Origin: Clostridiales bacterium
GTDB taxonomy: Bacteria > Bacillota > Clostridia > Oscillospirales > Oscillospiraceae
Direction: 5' to 3'
DNA: 64,000 nt
Assembly (NCBI GenBank): GCA_021205725.1
Contig: JAJPWY010000033.1
Coordinates: 1-64,000, forward strand
Shown here piece by piece: positions 11,570 through 19,629 of the stretch. Every line of letters begins with the position of its first letter. The stretch's first letter is position 1. Made by a program: the position numbers and the translations under genes. Under the pieces are notes generated by a model, which saw only the letters and a program-made list of their open reading frames with translations, did not search any database and was not told the DNA's origin.

Positions 11570-11857
11570 ATGAAAATTACCGAAGAGATGGTGGACTACG
11601 TCTCCGCTCTCTCCCGACTGAAGCTGCCCCCGGAGGAAAAGACCCGGATGACCGGAGAGCTGGAGCAGATTATCGGCTATATGGACATTTTGAACCAGCT
11701 GGACACCACCGATATCGAACCCATGAGCCACACCTTCCCGGTGAAAAACGTCCTCCGGGAGGACGTGGTGGAGCCGTCCTTCCCCCGGGAGGCGCTGCTG
11801 GCCAACGCCCCCGCCCCGGACGGGGAGAGCTATCTGGTGCCCAAGACGGTGGAATAG
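11570..11857 (+). CDS. gatC: Asp-tRNA(Asn)/Glu-tRNA(Gln) amidotransferase subunit C
   Basis: Size and sequence MKITEEMVDYVSALSRLKLPPEEKTRMTGELEQIIGYMDILNQLDTTDIEPMSH; operon order. Confidence 0.92.
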   Translation: MKITEEMVDYVSALSRLKLPPEEKTRMTGELEQIIGYMDILNQLDTTDIEPMSHTFPVKNVLREDVVEPSFPREALLANAPAPDGESYLVPKTVE

Positions 11858-11869
11858 GAGGGACGAGAC

Positions 11870-13345
11870 ATGAGCCTGCTGGAACTGACTGCCCTGGAGC
11901 TGGGCAGAGCCATCAAAGCCGGGGAGGTCTCCGTTCCCGAGGCCACCCAGGCCGCCCTGGCGGCCATCGAGGCCAAAAACCGGGAGAACAACGCCTTTAT
12001 CACCGTCCTCAACGATCGGGCCATGGAGGAGGCGGAGGCGGTGCAGAAAAAAATCTCCGCCGGAGAGCTCACCGGCCCGCTGGCAGGGGTGCCCCTGGCC
12101 ATCAAGGACAATATCTGCACCAAGGGGGTCAAGACCTCCTGCGCCTCCAAAATACTGGGGGACTTCGTGCCTCCCTATGACGCCACCCTCACAGAGAAAA
12201 TTCACGCCATGGGGGGCGTGGTGCTGGGCAAGCTGAACATGGACGAATTCGCCATGGGCTCCACCACCGAGACCTCCTTCTACGGCCCCACGAAAAACCC
12301 ATGGGATCTGAGCCGGGTGCCCGGCGGCTCCTCCGGCGGGGCGGCGGCGGCGATTGCCGCCCGGGAGTGCTGGTACGCCATCGGCTCGGATACCGGCGGT
12401 TCCATCCGCCAGCCCGCCTCCTACTGCGGCGTCACCGGTATGAAGCCCACCTACGGCACCGTCTCCCGGTACGGGCTCATCGCCTACGCCTCCTCTCTGG
12501 ACCAGATCGGCCCTCTGGCCCGGACTGCCGAGGACTGCGCCGCCATCCTGGACGGCATCCAGGGGAGAGACCCCAGAGACGGCACCAGCCTGGACGCCCC
12601 TCACGGCACGCTGCTGGAGAACCTCTCCGGCGACCTGACAGGGATGCGCATCGGCGTGCCCACCGACTGCTTCGGGGAGGGCCTGGACAGCCAGGTGTCC
12701 GAGCGGGTGCTCGCCGCTGCCCGGGTGCTCCGTGACCGGGGAGCCACAGTGGAGGAGTGCAGCCTGCCCGTTATGGAGTACGTGGTGCCCACCTACTATA
12801 TCATCGCCGCCGCCGAGGCCAGCAGCAACCTGTCCCGGTTCGACGGGGTGAAGTACGGCTGGCGGGCGGAGGGGTATACTGACCTGACCGATCTCTACAA
12901 CAAGACCCGCACCGAGGGCTTCGGGGCGGAGGTCAAGCGGCGCATCCTGCTGGGCACCTTTGTCCTCTCCACCGGCTACTACGACGCCTATTACAAAAAG
13001 GCCCTCCAGGTGAAGGCGGTCATCAAGAACGCCTTCGACCGGGCGTTTGAGAAATATGACCTGCTGCTCATGCCTGTGGCCCCCACCACCGCCCCCAGAC
13101 TGGGGGAGAGCCTGTCCAACCCGTTACAGATGTACCTGTCCGACATCTACACCGTCTCGGTCAACCTGGCGGGTCTGCCCGGTATCTCTATCCCTTGCGG
13201 ACTGGACGGGAACGGGATGCCGGTGGGCGCCCAGCTGGTAGGCCCCGTCTTGGGAGAGCAGAGGGTGCTCAATGCTGCCTACGCCTTCCAGCAGAGCACG
13301 AACTACCACACTCTCATCCCCGCAGAGCAAGGAGGCGTTCGATAA
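11870..13345 (+). CDS. gatA: Asp-tRNA(Asn)/Glu-tRNA(Gln) amidotransferase subunit A
   Basis: Amidase signature GGSSGGAAAAIAARECWYAIGSDTGGSIRQPASYCGVTGMKPTYG. Confidence 0.95.
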   Translation: MSLLELTALELGRAIKAGEVSVPEATQAALAAIEAKNRENNAFITVLNDRAMEEAEAVQKKISAGELTGPLAGVPLAIKDNICTKGVKTSCASKILGDFVPPYDATLTEKIHAMGGVVLGKLNMDEFAMGSTTETSFYGPTKNPWDLSRVPGGSSGGAAAAIAARECWYAIGSDTGGSIRQPASYCGVTGMKPTYGTVSRYGLIAYASSLDQIGPLARTAEDCAAILDGIQGRDPRDGTSLDAPHGTLLENLSGDLTGMRIGVPTDCFGEGLDSQVSERVLAAARVLRDRGATVEECSLPVMEYVVPTYYIIAAAEASSNLSRFDGVKYGWRAEGYTDLTDLYNKTRTEGFGAEVKRRILLGTFVLSTGYYDAYYKKALQVKAVIKNAFDRAFEKYDLLLMPVAPTTAPRLGESLSNPLQMYLSDIYTVSVNLAGLPGISIPCGLDGNGMPVGAQLVGPVLGEQRVLNAAYAFQQSTNYHTLIPAEQGGVR

Positions 13346-14778
13346 TGGATTGGGAAATCGTCATCGGTCTGGAGACCCACGTGGAGCTGGCCACCCGGAC
13401 GAAGATCTTCTGCTCCTGCACTACCGAGTTCGGCGGTGCGCCCAACACCCACTGTTGCCCCATCTGCACCGGTATGCCGGGCACCCTGCCTGTCATGAAC
13501 AAACGGGTGCTGGAATACGCTGCCAAGGCGTGTCTGGCCCTCAACTGCGAGATCACCCGGTACTGCAAATTTGACCGGAAGAACTATTTCTACCCCGACC
13601 TGCCCAAGGCCTACCAGATCTCCCAGCTCTATCTCCCCATCGGCCGCAACGGGAAGGTGCCCATTCAGGTGGGCCAGGAGGAAAAGATCATCCGCATCCA
13701 CGAGCTGCACATGGAGGAGGATGCAGGCAAGCTGGTGCATGATAACTGGATCGACCAGACCCGGGCGGACTACAACCGCTGCGGCGTTCCCCTCATCGAG
13801 ATCGTCACCGAGCCGGACTTCCGCTCTGCCGACGAGGTCATCGCCTATCTGGAAAAGCTCCGCTCCACCCTGGAGTATCTGGGGGTCTCCGACTGCAAGA
13901 TGCAGGAGGGCTCCCTCCGGTGCGACGTGAACCTGTCCGTCCGTCCCATGGGCTCCTCTGAACTGGGCACCCGGACGGAGATGAAGAATCTGAACTCCTT
14001 CAAGGCCATTGCCCGGGCCATCCGCTATGAGGCCCGCCGCCAGCAGGAGCTCATTGAGATGGATCACAAACAGGTCGTCCAGGAGACCCGCCGCTGGGAC
14101 GAAAACAAAGACGCCTCCTTCTCCATGCGCTCCAAGGAAAACGCCCAGGACTACCGGTACTTCCCGGAGCCGGACATCCCACCCATGGAGCTGAGCGAGG
14201 ACTATCTGGCGGAGCTGCGTTCCGGCCTGCCGGAGATGGCTCAGGCCCGGCAGGAGCGGTATGTCCGGGAATTCGGTCTCCCGGAATATGACGCCGGGCT
14301 GCTCACCGGCACCCGGGCCCTGGCGGACTTCTTTGAGGCCGCGGTGGCTCTGGGGGCCCCGCCCAAGGAGGTCTCCAACTGGATGATGGCAGAGCTGCTC
14401 CGCACGTTAAAGGAGAAGGGCATGGAGGCCAAGGATATGGCCCTGACGCCCGGGACGTTGGCCGCCATCATCCAAATGGTGTCCGACGGCAAGCTGAACC
14501 GGAGCACCGCCTCTCAGGTGTTCTCCGCCGTCTTTGACGACGATGCCGACCCGGTGGCCTATGTGAAGGCCCACGGCCTGGAGCAGATCAGCGACGCCGG
14601 ACTGGTGGAGGAGACGGTAAAGACCGTCCTGGCCGCCAACGCTGCCCAGGTGGCGGAATACCGCTCCGGAAAGCAAAAGGTGTTCGGCTTCCTGGTGGGC
14701 CAGTGTATGCGGGCCCTCAAGGGCAAGGCCGACCCCAAGGTGGTCAACCGAACCCTGCGGGAGCAGCTGGACGGGTGA
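13345..14778 (+). CDS. gatB: Asp-tRNA(Asn)/Glu-tRNA(Gln) amidotransferase subunit B
   Basis: MDWEIVIGLETHVELATRTKIFCSC…; start overlaps the gatA stop (TAATG). The track start 13195 lies inside gatA. Confidence 0.95.
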   Translation: MDWEIVIGLETHVELATRTKIFCSCTTEFGGAPNTHCCPICTGMPGTLPVMNKRVLEYAAKACLALNCEITRYCKFDRKNYFYPDLPKAYQISQLYLPIGRNGKVPIQVGQEEKIIRIHELHMEEDAGKLVHDNWIDQTRADYNRCGVPLIEIVTEPDFRSADEVIAYLEKLRSTLEYLGVSDCKMQEGSLRCDVNLSVRPMGSSELGTRTEMKNLNSFKAIARAIRYEARRQQELIEMDHKQVVQETRRWDENKDASFSMRSKENAQDYRYFPEPDIPPMELSEDYLAELRSGLPEMAQARQERYVREFGLPEYDAGLLTGTRALADFFEAAVALGAPPKEVSNWMMAELLRTLKEKGMEAKDMALTPGTLAAIIQMVSDGKLNRSTASQVFSAVFDDDADPVAYVKAHGLEQISDAGLVEETVKTVLAANAAQVAEYRSGKQKVFGFLVGQCMRALKGKADPKVVNRTLREQLDG

Positions 14779-14819
14779 GGGGTTGGTGCGGATTTGCCGG
14801 GAGTTTCCTGCCGAATGAT

Positions 14820-15015
14820 AGCCCCTACTGCTCTCCCTCAGTCAGCTTCGCTGACAGCTCTACCGCCTACGGCGGCACTTCGCCTCAGAGAGGGAGCCAA
14901 GGTTTTCGCACACCCCTCTTGCCTCCCTCTGTGAGGGAGGTGGCACGGCGTAAGCCGTGACGGAGGGAGAGCAGCACGCACTCACAACACCATAAAAATC
15001 TCCCGGCGAATTCGT
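14820..15015. repeat. Composite intergenic repeat element, copy 1 (truncated core)
   Basis: CTCCCTCAGTCAGCTTCGCTGACAG… arm, GCCTCCCTCTGTGAGGGAGGTGGCACGGCGTAAGCCGTGACGGAGGGAGAG arm and half-core CTCCCGGCGAATTCGT, shared with copies at ~39.4 and ~41.9 kb. Confidence 0.85.
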
Positions 15016-15065
15016 AAACCCCTCTGCTTTGCAAGACATCCTGCAAAACAGAGGGGTTTCTTTTC
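15016..15065 (+). terminator. Rho-independent terminator-like hairpin
   Basis: AAACCCCTCTG…CAGAGGGGTTT followed by CTTTT. Confidence 0.7.
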
Positions 15066-15138
15066 CGCACTAAATCGTGTTAGCGAAATATGCACAGGAA
15101 AAATCCATGATTGAACGACAGATTTTTCAAAAATGTAC

Positions 15139-15166
15139 TTGACAAGCGGAATCCTCCGGCTATAAT
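15139..15166 (+). promoter_or_regulatory. Sigma-70-type promoter
   Basis: TTGACA, 16-nt spacer, TATAAT. Confidence 0.8.
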
Positions 15167-15232
15167 AGGAGTTGCAAGGGAGATGGTTCTCCCACACGAA
15201 GGAATACGTCTTTTGGACTGGAGGAAATTGTT

Positions 15233-15349
15233 ATGAAGAATTTCATTCAAAATTTGCTGCGGTGCAACCACACCAGGGAGCGCACCTGGCGGACGGACAG
15301 CTGGGACGAGTACTGTGTTCTGCGCAATGCCTGGAGCTGCTGGCGCTAA
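15233..15349 (+). CDS. 38-aa Trp/Cys-rich small ORF (MKNFIQNLLRCNHTRERTWRTDSWDEYCVLRNAWSCWR)
   Basis: ATG preceded by GGAGG at 6-8 nt spacing; lies between a strong promoter (15139) and a strong terminator (15508); below the ORF-track length cut-off. Confidence 0.55.
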   Translation: MKNFIQNLLRCNHTRERTWRTDSWDEYCVLRNAWSCWR

Positions 15350-15462
15350 GCGGCTTCTGGAACGTCACCGCACAGATCCGGCGTCTCACCCTGGGGAAAC
15401 CCTTCCTGCCGGGAAACGCCAGCCCATCTTTGCGATGAAGTCCTGAAAAATTTCCTTTTTTT

Positions 15463-15508
15463 CACCCTCTCCCCGCATATCCGTGTGGGGGAGAGGGTGA
15501 TCTTTTTT
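15463..15508 (+). terminator. Rho-independent terminator
   Basis: CACCCTCTCCCC…GGGGGAGAGGGTG followed by ATCTTTTTT. Confidence 0.85.
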
Positions 15509-15588
15509 ATTGGCTCATTTTGTTCTGCGGGAACAGCTGCGGTGTTTGGCCGGTCTGCCTGCCGCCGGGCCATTGGGAAGGGGGATGC

Positions 15589-16068
15589 TTACAGGGTCTC
15601 CACCCATTTTTTCAGATCAGCTACGGTCTGCCTCCCGTTTAAGAGCTTCCCGACGACGAGCTCTGTGTCCGCTGATACAGACGCTTTCAGGACATCCGCA
15701 GTTCTCCCAAATCCGCTGCCGCCGGAGGTGGCAAAGAGGACGATCCGCTTTCCGGAGAAGTCATAGCTTTCCAGAAATGTGTTGACGATGGTAGGTGCAA
15801 CGCCCCACCAGATGGGAAAGCCCAGAAGGATCGTGTCATATTTGGCAATGTCGGCGTTCCGGTCTGCCAGCCCAGGGCGGCTGGAGAGGTCGTTCATCTC
15901 TAGCGTGCTGCGTGATCTCTTATTCGTCCAATCCAGATCGGCGGCGGTGTACGGCTCCCGGGGCCTGATCTCATACAGATTGCCCTCTGCCGCCTGTGCC
16001 AGCTTCTTTGCTACATCGGCAGTGACGCCGCTGGCCGAAAAATAGGCTACCAATGTTTTACCAGACAT
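15589..16068 (-). CDS. Flavodoxin
   Basis: MSGKTLVAYFSASGVTADVAKKLA…; GFPIWWGVAPTIVNTFLESYDFSGKRIVLFATSGGSG. Confidence 0.88.
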   Translation of the reverse strand: MSGKTLVAYFSASGVTADVAKKLAQAAEGNLYEIRPREPYTAADLDWTNKRSRSTLEMNDLSSRPGLADRNADIAKYDTILLGFPIWWGVAPTIVNTFLESYDFSGKRIVLFATSGGSGFGRTADVLKASVSADTELVVGKLLNGRQTVADLKKWVETL

Positions 16069-16096
16069 GTGATACCGCTCCCTTCAATATCTGTTT

Positions 16097-17071
16097 TCAG
16101 CGCAGATAAGTCTCAAAGAAGGATGCCAATTTGTCAAACGGGATAATATCCATCCGGTCATACAGATCGGTGTGGACAGCCCCGGGGATAATCATCAGCT
16201 CCTTGTTGTCGCCGGTGAGTTTTGCAAAGGCGTCCCGGCTGAAATAGCAGGAGTGGGCCTTCTCACCGTGGATGACGAGGACGGCAGAGCGGATCTCCTG
16301 GCTGTACTCCAGGATGGGCATATTCAGGAAGGACTGACAGCCCGTCACGTTCCAACCGCCGTTGGAGTTCAGGCTGCGGGGATGGTAGCCCCGCTGAGTC
16401 TTGTAGTAGTCGTAATAGTCCTTGACGAAAAAGGGCGCATCCTCCGGCAGTGGATCTACTACGCCGCCGCCCAGGGCATAGGAGCCGTTTTTGTAATCGG
16501 CAATGCGCTGGGCGCAGAGGGCCTTGCGCTTTTCATACCGGGCCTCCTCGCTGTCCTCGCTGTCAAAGTAGCCTTTGGCGTTCACCCGGGCCATGTCGTA
16601 CATGGTGGAGGCGACGGTGGCCTTGATGCGGGTGTCCAGCGCCGCTGCATTGAGCGCCATACCGCCCCAGCCGCAGATGCCGATAATGCCGATCTTGTCC
16701 GGGTCTACGTTGTCCTGTACGGACAGGAAGTCCACCGCCGCCATGAAGTCCTCGGTGTTGATGTCCGGGGAGGCCATATAGCGGGGCGTGCCGCCGCTCT
16801 CGCCGGTATAAGAGGGGTCAAAGGCGACGGTCAGGAAGCCCCGCTCCGCCATGGTCTGGGCGTACAGGCCGGAGGACTGCTCCTTCACCGCACCGAACGG
16901 GCCGCAGACGGCGATGGCTGGAAGTCTGCCATGCGCATCCTTTGGCACGTACAAATCGGCCGCCAGTGTAATGCCGTACCGGTTGTGGAAGGTCACCTTG
17001 CTGTGGTTTACCTTGTCGCTCCTGGGAAACACCTTGTCCCACTCTGTTGTCAGATTCAGTTTTTCTTCCAT
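16097..17071 (-). CDS. Alpha/beta hydrolase family protein
   Basis: GICGWGGMALNAAALD nucleophile-elbow-like region; DxxxxGESGG; C-terminal GAVHTDLYD. Confidence 0.8.
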   Translation of the reverse strand: MEEKLNLTTEWDKVFPRSDKVNHSKVTFHNRYGITLAADLYVPKDAHGRLPAIAVCGPFGAVKEQSSGLYAQTMAERGFLTVAFDPSYTGESGGTPRYMASPDINTEDFMAAVDFLSVQDNVDPDKIGIIGICGWGGMALNAAALDTRIKATVASTMYDMARVNAKGYFDSEDSEEARYEKRKALCAQRIADYKNGSYALGGGVVDPLPEDAPFFVKDYYDYYKTQRGYHPRSLNSNGGWNVTGCQSFLNMPILEYSQEIRSAVLVIHGEKAHSCYFSRDAFAKLTGDNKELMIIPGAVHTDLYDRMDIIPFDKLASFFETYLR

Positions 17072-17118
17072 GATGATTGCCTCGCTTTCTAAATGGATCG
17101 TAAAAGGATAGGGTACAC

Positions 17119-18192
17119 TTAATCCAGTGAAAAGGTGACGGTCACATCGCCGCTGCCCAGGGCTTCCTCCCAGCCGGTCAGGTCGTCGATGCGGCCCAGC
17201 CGGGTGTAGCTCCAGGAATTGGAGCCGTAGAAGATCACGATCTGATCGCCGCAGTACAGGACGATGTCTCCCGCCTGGGTGGTGGTCTGGCTGTCGTCAG
17301 CGGGCAGGCTGGCACCAAGAGAACCGACCTTCTCAAAGCCGGAGTAGTCGCTCATCTCAATTACGACGGGGGCCTCCTCCATCCGTTCGACAAGGGCGCT
17401 GACCGCCTCATTTTCTTCCAGCGTGGCGGTAAACACGCTGTCTCCGATCTGCACGTTCATTTTCAAGGGTGTCACCTCCGAGTCTTCTTTTGGCAGCGTA
17501 AGACTGCCTACCCATTCAGCTACGTCGTTCTCTGTTGCGTCCCCGGAGAACCGCTGTCCCTCCAGCCAGGTAACGGCGTCCGAACAGAGCCCGTGCAGAT
17601 TCTCTGCGCTGGAGCCGATGCCGCTGCTGTGGGAGGTGCAAAAGGGGATGATCGTCACATCAGAGAACTCATAGCGCTCTAAAAAGGTGCTGATGATTCT
17701 CGGCGCCTGTCCGTGCCAGATGGGGTAGCCGAGGAAGATCACATCGTACTGCGCCATGTTCTCCACGCCACCGGAAATGGCAGGCCGTGCGGATGCGTCT
17801 GCCTGTTCCTGATTGGCCCGGCTGGAGGAGTCGTTATAGTCTAAATCCTCCGCTGTATAGGGCGTTTCCGGTATGATTTGATAGCTGTCTGCGCCGGTTT
17901 CGTCGACGATCCACTGGGCGATCTGCTCTGTTGTGCCGGTGCAGGAAAAATAGGCGACCAGTATATTGCTGCCGGAAGAAGTGCTGTCAGCATCCACCGC
18001 CTCATCGTAAGCTTCGTCTGCCGAAGCCGACGCTTCCGGCGCTATGGTTTCGCTTCCTGCTTCCGACTGATCTTCCACCGCTGCTTCAGCGGTAGATTCC
18101 GCATCAGACGAAGTCTCTGTATACCCTGCGCCGCAGGCTACCAGCAGAGCCAACATGCAGGCGGAGAGGAATAATGCAAAAAATCGATTCAT
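17119..18192 (-). CDS. Lipoprotein with flavodoxin domain and C-terminal cyclophilin-like domain
   Basis: Lipobox LLVAC; flavodoxin ILVAYFSCTGTTEQIAQW; C-terminal MNVQIGDSVFTATLEENEAVSALVERM…. Start 18192 with AGGAGGAGAG RBS rather than track start 18261. Confidence 0.8.
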   Translation of the reverse strand: MNRFFALFLSACMLALLVACGAGYTETSSDAESTAEAAVEDQSEAGSETIAPEASASADEAYDEAVDADSTSSGSNILVAYFSCTGTTEQIAQWIVDETGADSYQIIPETPYTAEDLDYNDSSSRANQEQADASARPAISGGVENMAQYDVIFLGYPIWHGQAPRIISTFLERYEFSDVTIIPFCTSHSSGIGSSAENLHGLCSDAVTWLEGQRFSGDATENDVAEWVGSLTLPKEDSEVTPLKMNVQIGDSVFTATLEENEAVSALVERMEEAPVVIEMSDYSGFEKVGSLGASLPADDSQTTTQAGDIVLYCGDQIVIFYGSNSWSYTRLGRIDDLTGWEEALGSGDVTVTFSLD

Positions 18193-18193
18193 C

Positions 18194-18427
18194 CTATCTC
18201 TCCTCCTGATTGAGCCGATAGACCAGATAGTCCAGACAGTCCAGCTTTTTCTGCTCTGCATGGATATGGTTCAGCAGATCACGACGACCGCCCTGCAGGG
18301 TGCGCAGCAGTTCCCTGCGCCGTCCTCTTTCCCTCAGCAGGACGCAGCGGGAGATCATCTCCTCCTCAAAGCCGATGTCCACCAGATTTTGATAGAAGCG
18401 CTGGGCCTCGTTGTTCACATCCGGCAC
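18194..18427 (-). CDS. Small conserved-looking protein (77 aa) of unknown function
   Basis: MPDVNNEAQRFYQNLVDIGFEEEMISRCVLLRERG…; same strand, 1 nt upstream of the flavodoxin lipoprotein start. Confidence 0.6.
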   Translation of the reverse strand: MPDVNNEAQRFYQNLVDIGFEEEMISRCVLLRERGRRRELLRTLQGGRRDLLNHIHAEQKKLDCLDYLVYRLNQEER

Positions 18428-18687
18428 CGATGACCACCTCCTCTGTTTCCTATATTTTAGATGAAGAAGGCGGGAATAGCAAATGCTTTCTTCCTATGGC
18501 TGGCTATGCCTAAAAGGAATAGCAGAACACAGGATACGGCTTCGGGAGCCCCTGACCGGTCGAGGCATATCGGACTGTCTGCGAATCGTTTGCTGCTGGC
18601 TTGCCTCCGCTCACGGCTCCCTGTGGCAGCTTTCTGACGGGGAGCCGTTTCCGTCCGGAGCATGAGAACGAAAAATCCCGGCGAAGC

Positions 18688-19590
18688 TCATTCGCCGGGA
18701 AATCGTATGGTGGTGCGCCGTCCGCTGTAGCCCAGGGAGGCGGCGGGGAACAGGTCGGTGGCTGCGGAAAGGCAGTCCTCCGGGTGGTTCAAGGAGGGGC
18801 TGAAATGGGTCAGCCACAGCTCTTTGGCTCCGGAGCGCTTAGCGGTCTTGGCGGCCTCCTGGAACATCATATGGCAGGTCTCCCTGGCCTTGGGGAGCTT
18901 CTCCGCCTCGCCGTACATCCCCTCGCAGATGAGCAGGTCGGCATCGGCGGCAGCCCTATAGAGCGCCTTTGCCGGGCGGGTGTCGGTGGCGTAGACCAGA
19001 CGGATGCCCTGTCGGGCGGGGCCCAGCACCATGTCCGGGGTGAAGCCCTCCACCGTCTCCCCCTGCTGGAGATGCTTCCAGAGCTGCTTGGGGATGCCCG
19101 CCCGGGCAGCCCGGGCCGGGTCAAATTTCCCCTTCCGTGGCACCTCCGCCAGATAGCCGAAGCAGGGCACCGTATGCCGCAGGGGAAAGGCGGTGATCCT
19201 CCAGTCCCCCAGGTCAATGGTCTGCTCCGTCTCCGGCGGCAGCTCCCGGACGGTCACAGGGAAGGCCAGCTCCGGGGCGATGACCTTCACCGCCTCCATC
19301 ACCCGGCCGATGCCCACCGGCCCGATGACCGTCACCGGCTCCGTCCGGTCCATGTTGCCCATGGTCAGCAGCAGTCCCGGCAGCCCGGCGGTGTGGTCGG
19401 CGTGGAGGTGGGTGATGCAGATGGTGTCCAGGCTCTTAAAGGTACACCCTGCCTCCCGGGCGGCGATTTGGGTGCCCTCTCCGGCGTCGATGAGCAGACT
19501 GCGTCCGTTGCACCGCAGCACCAGAGAGGTCAGCCACCGTCCAGGCAGGGGCATGGTTCCCCCTGTCCCCAGCAGACAGACATCCAACAT
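18688..19590 (-). CDS. rnz: Ribonuclease Z (MBL fold)
   Basis: LLGTGGTMPLPGRWLTS, ITHLHADHTAGLPGLL, LVYATDTRP, LWLTHFSP. Confidence 0.9.
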   Translation of the reverse strand: MLDVCLLGTGGTMPLPGRWLTSLVLRCNGRSLLIDAGEGTQIAAREAGCTFKSLDTICITHLHADHTAGLPGLLLTMGNMDRTEPVTVIGPVGIGRVMEAVKVIAPELAFPVTVRELPPETEQTIDLGDWRITAFPLRHTVPCFGYLAEVPRKGKFDPARAARAGIPKQLWKHLQQGETVEGFTPDMVLGPARQGIRLVYATDTRPAKALYRAAADADLLICEGMYGEAEKLPKARETCHMMFQEAAKTAKRSGAKELWLTHFSPSLNHPEDCLSAATDLFPAASLGYSGRRTTIRFPGE

Positions 19591-19629
19591 TCCCCTCACC
19601 TCGCCTCTTTCCAATGTGATATGATACCG

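Noticed and set aside
15174-15225. Fluoride (crcB) riboswitch in the leader of the 38-aa ORF
   Set aside because: Only the first hairpin (GAGATGGTTCTCC) is similar; the downstream crcB pseudoknot segments are not evident.
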